NCBI GenBank assembly: GCA_019136325.1
Contig: JAGVUJ010000215.1
Location: forward strand, 1-6,790
DNA from: Deltaproteobacteria bacterium
GTDB taxonomy: Bacteria; Desulfobacterota; Syntrophia; Syntrophales; Smithellaceae
Length of the DNA: 6,790 nt
Reading direction: 5' to 3'
Numbering within the stretch: position 1 is the first letter of the stretch; each line of letters opens with the position of its first letter. Below, piece after piece: positions 1 through 5,896 of the stretch. A program made the position numbers and the translations under genes. A model generated the notes under the pieces. That model ran no database searches. It was not told the origin of the DNA and saw nothing but the letters and a program-made list of their open reading frames with translations.

Positions 1-1259
1 CCTTTCGCCCCTTTGTACCGGCAACGATTCATCCGATGGTCGCTCTTGAGATGACCGATGACCGGCTCAATCTTGACCCTTTGCTTCAAGGCTTTTTTGA
101 ACCAGGGCTGGTCACTGTTCGGATGCGGCGTCTTGCCTTTCTTCGGTATCGCCAGCTGCTTTACTCCCCATCGCCTGCGGCAGTTCTCCTGCTTTTGGAG
201 AGATTGATCAAAACCCCGATCCGCCGTAACCTCCTGCGGTAATTTCCCCATGTTCTTTTTGATGATTCCGATCACTTGTCCCAAGGTCTTCACATCAGCC
301 ACATTATGCTGATATTCCTTGTGGGACAGAATCAAGCCATCGTCATTCTTGGCGAGGGAAACAATGGCGCCGAACTCGCAATCCGGATGATGCTTGCCTT
401 TTTTGATGACAGCCACATCCGATTCATGCAGGGAATAAATCCGGTTCTTGGGAGATTCGCCGAAAAGCGCTTGTTTGGTTTGATGGACGATTTTCTTTCC
501 CAGGGAGACCAGGCGATTCAGTTTCTTGCCCGCTTCCCTGAACCCCCGACGGTAAAGGCTGTTGACCATCCGTCCGGCTTGAGAAACGACATGGCTCGTC
601 ATCGCCTGGAGTTCTTTGATCGCCTCTTTCCTTTCTTCCGGCGCTTTCCGGCAGAACTTCTTGATTTTGAGAAGTTGCTTCTTTGAGCTTCGGCTGTATG
701 TGCGAAAGGGTTTTAAAAGGGCAACCTCCTTGCGTACCCTTTTTACCTGCCCGGTGATCTTCTCACGAATCTGATGCAGAAGATCAGCATCCGTCGGATA
801 GGCGATGTTCTTGGGTTGCGCTGTTGTGTCCACGGCTACCCGCTTGGTCTTGACCAATCCCATTTCCGACCAGGTCTTAAGAAAGAAGGCTTCAATCTGC
901 TTCATCCCTGCTGTCCCGATCCGGTTCCGGAACTTCACCAGGGTGGTCGCTTCCAGAATCTGACCTTGCTGAAAACTGTTGAAGCCACAGAAGCGCTGCC
1001 AGTAAGAATTCTCATGCAGCGTTTCCACGGCTTGCTCATCAGAACAATTGTATCGGTGTTTCAGAAGATGGATGCCGACCATCAGCCGGATGGATTTCCC
1101 CTGACGGCCCAATGGACTATAGTAAATATCCAGTGTCTCGTGCAGGCCGTCCCGGTCAATCAGCGAAGCGGCGCGCAGAAGTTCATGCTCCGGATTCAAA
1201 AGATCCGAAAAGTAGGTCTCAAACATATGAAGTTGCCTTTCTGGAATATGTGTTTTCAT
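1..1259 (-). CDS. IS5-family transposase, partial (C-terminus beyond left edge)
   Basis: The minus strand is open without a stop from ATG at 1259 to the left edge (419 codons plus 2 nt). The product is a DDE transposase that would cut and join the ends of its own element. The N-terminal part (about residues 15-115) resembles the DUF772 domain of IS5-group transposases, with WDGLH, a YYSPLGRQGKS stretch and ENSYWQRFCGF. Candidate catalytic residues are D144 (VAVDTTAQ, followed by the usual NIAYPTDADLL), D347 (TADRGFD) and E398. E398 lies in R394-x3-E398-x6-K405, the R-(3)-E-(6)-K signature of IS4/IS5 transposases. A lysine- and arginine-rich insert (about 165-265) separates the first two acidic residues. 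Perhaps a few tens of C-terminal residues are missing. No clear ribosome site precedes 1259; a second in-frame ATG lies at 1226. Plus-strand reading frames here are shadows of this gene. The family call is firm, the subgroup is not. Confidence 0.9.
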   Translation of the reverse strand, partial: MKTHIPERQLHMFETYFSDLLNPEHELLRAASLIDRDGLHETLDIYYSPLGRQGKSIRLMVGIHLLKHRYNCSDEQAVETLHENSYWQRFCGFNSFQQGQILEATTLVKFRNRIGTAGMKQIEAFFLKTWSEMGLVKTKRVAVDTTAQPKNIAYPTDADLLHQIREKITGQVKRVRKEVALLKPFRTYSRSSKKQLLKIKKFCRKAPEERKEAIKELQAMTSHVVSQAGRMVNSLYRRGFREAGKKLNRLVSLGKKIVHQTKQALFGESPKNRIYSLHESDVAVIKKGKHHPDCEFGAIVSLAKNDDGLILSHKEYQHNVADVKTLGQVIGIIKKNMGKLPQEVTADRGFDQSLQKQENCRRRWGVKQLAIPKKGKTPHPNSDQPWFKKALKQRVKIEPVIGHLKSDHRMNRCRYKGAK

Positions 1260-1329
1260 TTCAAATACTTATTGCACATTTCCCGAGAAAAAACAACCTC
1301 AAATCCGCAATTATTTTCAATTTTCAAAG

Positions 1330-1358
1330 AGCATACTCAATATTTTCGCGGCTTACAA
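1330..1358 (-). promoter_or_regulatory. Weak promoter candidate for the IS5 transposase
   Basis: On the minus strand TTGTAA (1358-1353) and TATGCT (1335-1330) are separated by exactly 17 nt. Each matches the sigma70 consensus at 4 of 6 positions. Transcription would start near 1322 and give a leader of about 60 nt before the ATG at 1259. The -35 box lies inside the hairpin at 1348-1363. The AT-rich leader offers other possible boxes, so this is only a candidate. Confidence 0.25.
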
Positions 1359-1370
1359 GCCGCATTTTTC
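1348..1370 (+). terminator. Hairpin with T-tract, terminator-like
   Basis: GCGGCTTACAAGCCGC (1348-1363) is a perfect inverted repeat. It forms a 6-bp GC-rich stem with a TACA loop, followed directly by ATTTTTC. In plus orientation this looks like a short intrinsic terminator, which would stop antisense transcription leaving the IS5 gene. In minus orientation the tail is GAAAATATT and is weaker. There it could reduce read-through from the IS21 istB gene, or mask translation signals in transcripts entering from outside. No plus-strand gene ends here, so its role is unclear. Confidence 0.35.
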
Positions 1371-1417
1371 AGGACGGACGATTTAGTTGATTATAATCGG
1401 TAGTTTATCGGTTTATT

Positions 1418-1444
1418 TGTCAATAGGCATTGAAAATAGACCCA
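1418..1444 (+). repeat. IS21 left terminal repeat, outer copy
   Basis: It starts TGTCAATAGGCATTG and ends TAGACCCA. It pairs with the outer repeat at the right end (3815-3841, read on the minus strand) at 20 of 27 positions, and matches the right inner repeat even better over CAAT...GACCCAG (21 of 25). In IS21 elements such multiple terminal repeats are bound by the IstA transposase. Confidence 0.8.
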
Positions 1445-1445
1445 G

Positions 1446-1468
1446 CATCGGCGTCCAAAACTGACCCA
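1446..1468 (+). repeat. IS21 left terminal repeat, inner copy
   Basis: CATCGGCGTCCAAAACTGACCCA is 23 nt in two parts: CATCGGCGTCC, then AAAACTGACCCA. It repeats the pattern of the outer copy 24 nt away: (A/T)GGC(A/G)T, an A-rich centre, then GACCCA. It lies just outside the istB stop codon. Confidence 0.7.
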
Positions 1469-1490
1469 CCCCTGAGTAAAAAATATATGT

Positions 1491-2222
1491 TTATGAAGAC
1501 CTGTGTTTCATCCTCCAGCTTTCATTTCCGGTTTCTATGATTTCACAATGATGAGTGAGGCGATCCAGCATGGCGGTAGTCATTTTAGCATCACCAAACA
1601 CTTGAGGCCATTCACCAAAGGTTAAGTTTGTTGTCATGACGATAGAGGTTTGTTCGTAGAGTTTGGATATGAGATGGAAGAGCAGTTGGCTTCCGTTTTT
1701 TGAGAAGGGCAGATAGCCCAGTTCATCCAGCAGCACCATATCAAACCGAAGCAGTCGTGCAGATATTTTTCCTGCAAACCCGGCCATTTTTTCCTGTTCC
1801 AACTCATTGGCCAAATCCACCAGGTTATAGAATTTGCACTTTTTCCCGTCCCTGACGGCCTGCGCCGCTATGGCAGTTGCCAGATGTGTTTTTCCGGTAC
1901 CGGTGCCGCCTACAAAAATCAGATTGATATGCTGTTCAATAAAATCCCCCTGATACAAAGATCGAATCTGGTTTTTATCAACAGAACCGCTTTTGAAATC
2001 AAAACTGTCGATATCCTTGGGCGCAGGAAACCTGGCCTGCCCCATTCGATAGCGGATGCTTCTTATATGCCTTTCCGTGGCCTCGGCCTTAAGCATTTCT
2101 AAGATGATCTTTTCAGGAGTTGACCGGTTTTTCCGTCCATTGGAAAGCGCTTCATCATAAACAGACTGCATGCCCTGTAATTTCAGTTTTCCCATAAGCG
2201 CCATGATCTCATTGCGCAACAT
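1491..2222 (-). CDS. istB: IS21 helper ATPase IstB
   Basis: IstB is the AAA+ ATPase (DnaA/DnaC-like) that assists IstA by assembling on DNA and directing target choice. The 243-residue protein is full length for the family. An N-terminal helical domain (about 1-90) is followed by the ATPase domain. Walker A is GGTGTGKTH (105-113, K111, T112). Walker B is [11 protein letters not shown] (162-172, D166, E167). The sensor-like MTTNL lies at 196-200, and the C-terminal arginine region is [13 protein letters not shown] (218-230). The ATG at 2222 is well placed 6 nt after a strong AAGGGGG ribosome site (2235-2229). The start lies inside the end of istA (14-nt overlap with its stop), as usual for translational coupling in IS21. 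No lesion is seen, so this protein could act with an IstA supplied by another copy. Confidence 0.95.
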   Translation of the reverse strand: MLRNEIMALMGKLKLQGMQSVYDEALSNGRKNRSTPEKIILEMLKAEATERHIRSIRYRMGQARFPAPKDIDSFDFKSGSVDKNQIRSLYQGDFIEQHINLIFVGGTGTGKTHLATAIAAQAVRDGKKCKFYNLVDLANELEQEKMAGFAGKISARLLRFDMVLLDELGYLPFSKNGSQLLFHLISKLYEQTSIVMTTNLTFGEWPQVFGDAKMTTAMLDRLTHHCEIIETGNESWRMKHRSS

Positions 2223-3727
2223 GGCATTCCCCCTTCATTAAAGATTCATATCGTCGGCAATCTGCTATGGGTTCCTGTTTCAGGATCAGGTGGGGAGGAA
2301 TGCCTACATCCGCGGCAAAGTCTTTTTCCTGATTTCTGTTGAGAAGATTGATAACGACCTCCTTACTCACAGCTCGCATCTTCAAGGCGTCTTGGCATGC
2401 CTTGTCAACGGCCTCAAGACCGTAAAGAGGGACCGCATTAAGAATCGCCGCAAATTGACGGTCTCAGTCGACAAAACGGTTCTGCAACCCGTTGAGGACG
2501 TTTCCCATGCCCGTGGGAAGATCCCAGTCTTTGAAGGGAGCTCCGTTGCGTAATGCGCCGGGTTTCCGTTCAAGGGCAGAAACATAATGCCATGGATTAA
2601 AAACCGTCTTATTTTCTCCAAAGTGCCTCTCGTGTTCTCCTACGACACGGCCATCACTGACGATCGCTATTCGATCGGCATATACCCTTATTTGTACGAT
2701 TCTGCCTGCCTGGCTGCACTCAACGCTGTACCTGTTACGATCATACGTCACCAATGAACTGGATGTAACTCTGGCAGGACGTTCCCCGTACCCGTCGAAA
2801 GGGGGAGGCAGACTGATCATGCATGGCTTCTCTTCTTCGTACGTCTCCCAAACTGTCTTATCGGAAAAAGTCGGATGCTTATGGCTCTTTGCCCAGCTGA
2901 TACATTGTGCTTTTAATGTATCGTTGAGCTCCCTGAAGTCTCTGGCCTTGATCTGGGGAGTGAAAAATCTCCTTCTGACCAAGCCTACCTGGTTTTCAAC
3001 TTGACCCTTTTCCCAGCCTGCACCCGGTGTGCAGCTTACAGGTTCAAAAAGATAATGAGAGCTGATCTGCGCGAAACGGCTGTTGAAGTTCCTCTCTTTT
3101 CCGCCGATGATCTTGTTAACAACCGTTTTGAGGTTGTCATAGATGCCTTTCCTGCACACACCTCCGAAAAACTCAAAAGCCTTTATATGGGCATCAAAAA
3201 CCATCTCCTGCGTTTCTCTGGGGTAGGCTATGCAAAGAAAATAGCGGCGGTAACATAACCGCAAATGGGCAACCTTTACCTTTAAACTTGTCCCGCCTAT
3301 CTCTACCCATTCATGGCTCCAGTCAAACTGAAATGCTTCCCCCGGTTCAAAGCTCAACGGTATATATACACCTCCCCCGTTGAGATCTTCCGCTCATTGC
3401 GCCATCGCTGAACATGCCGCCTGACGCTGTCATAGCCACCCCCATAACCGTTCAGTTGAATCTCCTCAAAAAGAATCTGTGCCGTTCTCCTTAGTCTTCT
3501 CGGCAGTTTCTCATCCTCATCCAGTCTACCGTCGAGCATTTCTATAAACGGCCCCAGCTTTGGAATGGGCTGTTTCCGGCGCTCGTACTGAAAAAGAGTC
3601 TCTCCACTCCTGATGGCTCTTCTGACTGTGTTCCTTGATAAATGAAGATCTTTCGACGTCTGACGAATCGATTTGCCATCTCTATGTACCGAAACCGTAT
3701 CTTCCGAATAGTTTCCACCGTGAGCAT
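2209..3727 (-). pseudogene. istA: IS21 transposase IstA, disrupted by two frameshifts and a stop
   Basis: IstA is the DDE transposase that binds the terminal repeats and performs strand transfer. Translation starts at ATG 3727 (MLTVETIRKIRFRY) behind AGGAGG at 3742-3737. At about 3686 one base is missing (TACAT where TAC CAT would give YHRDGKSIR). The next frame then reads the HTH region SIRQTSKDLHLSRNTVRRA and continues to about 3363. There an extra TA in a TATATATA run (3361-3368) shifts frame again, before SFEPGEAFQFDWSHEW. The catalytic core holds FQFDW (D, near 3323), YDNLKT (D) and KGQVEN (E). A TGA at 2466-2464 (FVD-stop-DRQFAAIL) interrupts the C-terminal tail, which otherwise runs on in frame to TGA 2211-2209 inside istB. 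Repaired length is 505 residues, normal for IstA. Three independent lesions point to real decay, though sequencing error cannot be excluded for the indels. Confidence 0.9.
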
Positions 3728-3736
3728 CCCTTTCTG

Positions 3737-3742
3737 CCTCCT
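3737..3742 (-). promoter_or_regulatory. istA ribosome binding site
   Basis: A perfect AGGAGG on the minus strand lies 9 nt before the ATG at 3727. It supports that start for istA even though the first frame is soon lost to a frameshift. Confidence 0.7.
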
Positions 3743-3759
3743 TCTTCCGTATTTATGAC

Positions 3760-3788
3760 AAAATAGAAGGCTTCCAAGACTGGGTCAA
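3760..3788 (-). promoter_or_regulatory. istA promoter, -35 box within the terminal repeat
   Basis: On the minus strand TTGACC (3788-3783, 5 of 6 to consensus) and TATTTT (3765-3760, 4 of 6) are separated by 17 nt. Transcription would start near 3753, about 25 nt before the istA ATG. The -35 hexamer is part of the inner right repeat (ATTGACCCA), so transposase bound to this repeat could repress its own promoter. That autoregulation is inferred. Confidence 0.55.
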
Positions 3789-3804
3789 TTTTGAATGCCG
3801 ATTG
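3781..3804 (-). repeat. IS21 right terminal repeat, inner copy
   Basis: On the plus strand TGGGTCAATTTTG then AATGCCGATTG. It matches the outer copy 34 nt further right at 20 of 23 positions and pairs with the left outer repeat. It overlaps the istA -35 box. Confidence 0.75.
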
Positions 3805-3814
3805 TGCCTACTGG

Positions 3815-3841
3815 TGGGTCATTATTGCATGCCGATTCACA
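3815..3841 (-). repeat. IS21 right terminal repeat, outer copy
   Basis: On the plus strand TGGGTCATTATTG then CATGCCGATTCACA. Read outward to inward on the minus strand it begins TGTGAATCGGCAT, the counterpart of TGTCAATAGGCAT at the left end. Base 3841 is the last base of the element. Confidence 0.8.
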
Positions 3842-4438
3842 GTTGTTGGCCTTTATTTAAATCCACCCGATAAATCCATCGTTTTTTGTGTCGATGAAAA
3901 GAGCCAAATACAAGCATTGGAGCGAACGCAACCCTTATTGCCTCTCCGTCCCGGAAGGCAAACCCACGATTACCAACGCCATGGAACAACAACATTATTT
4001 GCCGCATTGAACATGCTGGATGGCAAAGTCATCGGAGATTGCCTGCCTCGTCACAGACATCAGGAATTCATTAGGTTTTTGCAGCTTATTGACACAAAAA
4101 CTCCGCTCGATTTAAGCCTTCATCTCATTGTCGACAACTATGGAACGCATAAACATCCGAAAGTTCAGAAATGGCTGAAACGTCACCCTCGTTTCCATAT
4201 GCATTTTATTCCAACATCCAGTTCCTGGTTAAATATGGTCGAACGATGGTTTGCTGAGATTTCGAGGAAAAGAATCCGAAGAGGATCTTTCAAAAATGTC
4301 AAAGAGCTTATTTCCACCATTAAACAATATATCGAATCGCACAACCAAAACCCAAAGATATTTGTCTGGACTGCTTCGGTGGAATCCATTATGAACAAAA
4401 TAAAAATAACTAAAGATCTGTTGGAAACACTACACTAG
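3842..4438 (+). pseudogene. IS630-family transposase, C-terminal DDE domain remnant
   Basis: This is the catalytic half of an IS630 (Tc1/mariner superfamily) transposase. The native sequence is 198 residues from [11 protein letters not shown] to ETLH. The catalytic triad is D18 (FCVDEKSQ), D98 (LIVDNYGTH) and E134 ([12 protein letters not shown]), with 35 residues between the second D and E as in the family. Intact relatives are about 340-360 residues, so about 150 N-terminal residues with the HTH domains are missing. The frame stays open leftward to an ATG at 3791, but the first 17 codons come from the IS21 end and are not native. The 5' half is not found left of the IS21 element. Without DNA-binding domains it cannot be an active transposase. 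Confidence 0.9.
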
Positions 4439-4440
4439 CT
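3842..4440 (+). mobile_element. IS630-family element, 5'-truncated remnant
   Basis: The remnant runs from the IS21 right edge to just past the transposase stop. The right end may be close to ACACTACACTAG (4427-4438), which contains the TA dinucleotide IS630 elements target, but the left inverted repeat is absent, so the boundary is a guess. The 34 bases from 4439 to the toxin stop hold no gene. Confidence 0.6.
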
Positions 4441-4472
4441 TTTTGAAAAAAATCCGTAATACCAAAACAAGA

Positions 4473-4745
4473 TTAATAAATTTCATCATGACTGCCAATA
4501 TCAATGGGAATGATTTTATCATCCTGAATGATAAAAAATATTGTGATGCGGTAAGAAATATTGATGGAAACGGAATACAACTCAGATAGTTTTCCACGCA
4601 AGCGATGTAATCTTAACGAAGGATGGTAGGGATTAATTTCCAGCAGTTTTAACGTCTTCTCGTATTGAGATATTAAATCGGGATGTTTTTTGATGAATTT
4701 CTTCGCTCGTTTTAGATAACTGTCGGTATATAAGATTTCAGCCAC
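4473..4745 (-). CDS. RelE/ParE-family toxin of a type II toxin-antitoxin module
   Basis: This 90-residue basic protein has the size and pattern of RelE-superfamily toxins (RelE/StbE/YafQ branch). In that family most members cleave mRNA at the ribosome. It has an N-terminal helix rich in lysine (YLKRAKKFIKKHPDL, 10-24), then the conserved HPSLRLHRLRGK (41-52), a beta strand NISYRITIFFI (62-72) and the ending IDIGSHDEIY (81-90). Candidate functional residues by position are R66, H86 and Y90; ParE-like gyrase poisoning is an alternative activity. The start is GTG at 4745, overlapping the antitoxin stop by 8 nt (CGTGGCTGA), so translation is probably coupled to the antitoxin. The gene lies beside the IS630 remnant, and no frame damage is seen. 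Confidence 0.88.
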   Translation of the reverse strand: MAEILYTDSYLKRAKKFIKKHPDLISQYEKTLKLLEINPYHPSLRLHRLRGKLSELYSVSINISYRITIFFIIQDDKIIPIDIGSHDEIY

Positions 4746-4995
4746 GAGTTATTCTCTTGATGTGTTTTTCCACTGACTCTTTGACGAATTTTCCCGCTTT
4801 AAAGTCTCTCTTCGATTCCAACAACGCCGCTTCCAGCTCACATTCCCGGAGATAATTATATTTTTCAATAGGCAGAACGACAAATTTATTTTTCCCGCGA
4901 ACGGTGATGATGACTTCCGTTCCATCGGCGGTTTCATCGTTGAGGATGGTTACGCCCTTTGTTTTTAGTTCATTGGCTGTAATTGTCTGTGCCAT
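4738..4995 (-). CDS. Phd/YefM-family antitoxin
   Basis: The antitoxin is an 85-residue protein that should bind and neutralise the downstream toxin and repress the shared promoter. The N-terminal part (MAQTITANELKTKGVTILND, then TEVIITVRGKNKFVVLPIEKY) fits the Phd/YefM DNA-binding fold. The C-terminal part from about residue 48 is charged and helical (ECELEAALLESKRDFKAGK), as expected for a toxin-wrapping tail. ATG 4995 is chosen over an upstream TTG at 5001 because AAAGG (5009-5005) lies 9 nt before the ATG but only 3 nt before the TTG. Antitoxin-first order and overlap are standard for this class. The exact toxin subfamily partner is not certain. Confidence 0.88.
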   Translation of the reverse strand: MAQTITANELKTKGVTILNDETADGTEVIITVRGKNKFVVLPIEKYNYLRECELEAALLESKRDFKAGKFVKESVEKHIKRITRG

Positions 4996-5013
4996 TTTCA
5001 ATAACCTTTATTT

Positions 5014-5033
5014 TAGTGCTATTGATCGTACTA
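5014..5033. promoter_or_regulatory. Candidate operator of the toxin-antitoxin operon
   Basis: TAGTGC (5014-5019) and GTACTA (5028-5033) form an inverted repeat matching at 5 of 6 positions across an 8-nt centre. It overlaps the -10 box and the expected start site, where Phd/YefM antitoxins usually bind palindromes for autorepression. The repeat is short and could arise by chance. Confidence 0.4.
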
Positions 5034-5053
5034 TAAATGAATCTATTTGTCAA
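5025..5053 (-). promoter_or_regulatory. Promoter of the toxin-antitoxin operon
   Basis: On the minus strand TTGACA (5053-5048), a perfect -35 hexamer, is followed after 17 nt by TACGAT (5030-5025), a 4 of 6 match to the -10. The start site would be near 5018, leaving about 22 nt to the antitoxin ATG, with the ribosome site at 5009-5005. The module therefore need not rely on read-through from the pyrD operon upstream. Confidence 0.65.
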
Positions 5054-5096
5054 TTTTTATATAATGACATGAAATATTTATACCACGTTACATTCA

Positions 5097-5200
5097 AAGG
5101 ATAACGCGGCGGCAAGGAGGAGGCTCCTCAGGCGTATATGACAATACGTTGAGGAAGCCGACGACGCTGCCAACAAAGTTAGCCGAAGGATGCGACTTGG
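5097..5200. repeat. GC-rich structured intergenic element with two hairpins
   Basis: This stretch follows the stop of the metallo-hydrolase gene and contrasts with the AT-rich DNA to its left. Hairpin 1 pairs GGCTCCTCAGGCGTAT (5122-5137) with ATACGTTGAGGAAGCC (5144-5159) around a 6-nt loop, with 5 + 5 + 4 paired bases and small bulges. Hairpin 2, read on the minus strand, is GCTAAC-TTT-GTTGGC (5183-5169), with one G-U pair. GC-rich GGCGGC and GCTGCC lie outside hairpin 1. There is no T-run, so it is not an ordinary intrinsic terminator. It resembles dispersed palindromic elements found after genes in deltaproteobacteria, from memory only. Roles in mRNA end protection or as a REP-like or MITE-like repeat are possible. 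Confidence 0.5.
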
Positions 5201-5202
5201 TA

Positions 5203-5889
5203 TTAATCGTATTCTTCCAGATACCCTTCAATGTAGGAACGGGTGCGTTCTTTGGAATCAAATATTCCAAAATGTCCCTCGCAGAGAATATCCGCGTTGA
5301 GATCCAGCAATTTCCGCATGGATTTTTTCCAAATTTCGATATCGGAGTTAAAATCCTTGTGAAACGGTCCGTGGATGTCCTGTCCGAAGAGAATTCTTTT
5401 CCCCGCTCTGTCCAGATAAAGAGCAATCGAACCAGGTGTGTGACCGGGTGTGTGCAGACAGTGAAGTTTCTCGCTGCGGAATACTAATGTTTCCTGTTCA
5501 CCTTTGAGCTTCCGGTCAACTGCCGTCGGCGGAAAAGTCGTGCCATACCAGTTGGCTGCTGTTTTGCGAGAATCGCCTTTCTCTACTGCCTGGGCGTCAA
5601 GCTCATGAATCAATATTTTTGTGCCGTATTGCTTTTTAAAAAAAGGCGCCGACCCGATGTGGTCAATGTGGCAATGCGTCAGTATCAAATAGGAAATGTT
5701 TGCGGGATTCAGGCCGAGCATTTCGATGTTGCGGACAATTTGAGAAGAACTTCTGCCTGCCCCCGAATCGATCATAACTAAATCACCGCTAAAATCGATA
5801 AGGAAAATCGCCGCATCATCAGCGGATGTCAATCCCGCGCCGCCGATCAAATATGCTCCGTTGATAATTTCTTCCGTATTTTTTCTCAT
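5203..5889 (-). CDS. MBL-fold metallo-hydrolase (glyoxalase II-like)
   Basis: This 228-residue soluble protein of the metallo-beta-lactamase superfamily probably hydrolyses a thioester or other ester with two metal ions. The metal-binding set is complete: H72-x-H74-x-D76-H77 (THCHIDH), H150 (HTPGHTPGS, 146-154), D171 (FGQDIHGP) and H206 (CEGHFGIF). The N-terminal beta strands include FLIDFSGDLVMIDSGAG (29-45), the usual entry into the fold. Length is close to glyoxalase II-like proteins. No signal peptide or membrane segment is seen, so it is likely cytoplasmic. ATG 5889 follows the pyrD stop by 7 nt with no strong ribosome site, suggesting translational coupling in one operon. The substrate cannot be read from the sequence, and the tie to pyrimidine synthesis is only positional. 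Confidence 0.9.
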   Translation of the reverse strand: MRKNTEEIINGAYLIGGAGLTSADDAAIFLIDFSGDLVMIDSGAGRSSSQIVRNIEMLGLNPANISYLILTHCHIDHIGSAPFFKKQYGTKILIHELDAQAVEKGDSRKTAANWYGTTFPPTAVDRKLKGEQETLVFRSEKLHCLHTPGHTPGSIALYLDRAGKRILFGQDIHGPFHKDFNSDIEIWKKSMRKLLDLNADILCEGHFGIFDSKERTRSYIEGYLEEYD

Positions 5890-5896
5890 GGACTAT

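Larger units (their letters stand above)
1..1417 (-). mobile_element. IS5-family insertion sequence, partial; right boundary unresolved
   Basis: This is the element carrying the IS5-type transposase. Its other end is outside the window, so the terminal inverted repeat cannot be identified by pairing, and the true boundary could lie anywhere between about 1265 and 1417. The 158 bases between the transposase start and the IS21 end are AT-rich. They hold a hairpin and a weak promoter candidate and no convincing open frame. The end is set at 1417 only because IS21 begins at 1418. Confidence 0.55.
1418..3841 (-). mobile_element. IS21-family insertion sequence, complete ends, defective istA
   Basis: The element is 2424 bp, a usual size for IS21. 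The two genes have the standard order istA-istB, both on the minus strand. The ends begin TGTCAAT (1418, plus strand) and TGTGAAT (3841, minus strand). The terminal 27 nt match at 20 positions, and each end carries a second inner copy of the repeat. Both tips read TGT outward to inward, which fixes the boundaries. The right junction falls precisely where an IS630 transposase reading frame resumes (GTT GTT GGC from 3842), supporting 3841 as the edge. Flanks GTTTATT (left) and GTTGTTG (right) are not identical, so no target duplication is evident. Confidence 0.85.

Noticed and set aside
36..1403. Plus-strand open frames of 68, 136, 209 and 92 codons
   Set aside because: They lie opposite the continuous IS5 transposase frame, have no recognisable motifs, and are antisense shadows.
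2464..2466. Recoded TGA (selenocysteine or alternative code) in istA
   Set aside because: The gene has two other frameshifts, no SECIS-like need is known for IstA, and TGA acts as a normal stop for the antitoxin and for istA itself.
2382..2621. Minus-strand 79-codon frame across the end of istA
   Set aside because: It overlaps istA in another frame. The istA frame itself carries the family-like sequence through 2464 and on to 2209.
1405..3850. Target-site duplication of the IS21 element
   Set aside because: The flanks GTTTATT and GTTGTTG share only a partial match; no exact 4-8 bp repeat abuts the ends.
5097..5200. CRISPR array or tRNA in the structured region
   Set aside because: There are no regularly spaced identical repeats, and the hairpins do not form a cloverleaf.
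5094..5487. 110- and 112-codon frames opposite or overlapping the hydrolase C-terminus
   Set aside because: They overlap the complete hydrolase with its full metal-ligand set. The end of the minus-strand frame is only a translation of the structured intergenic element.
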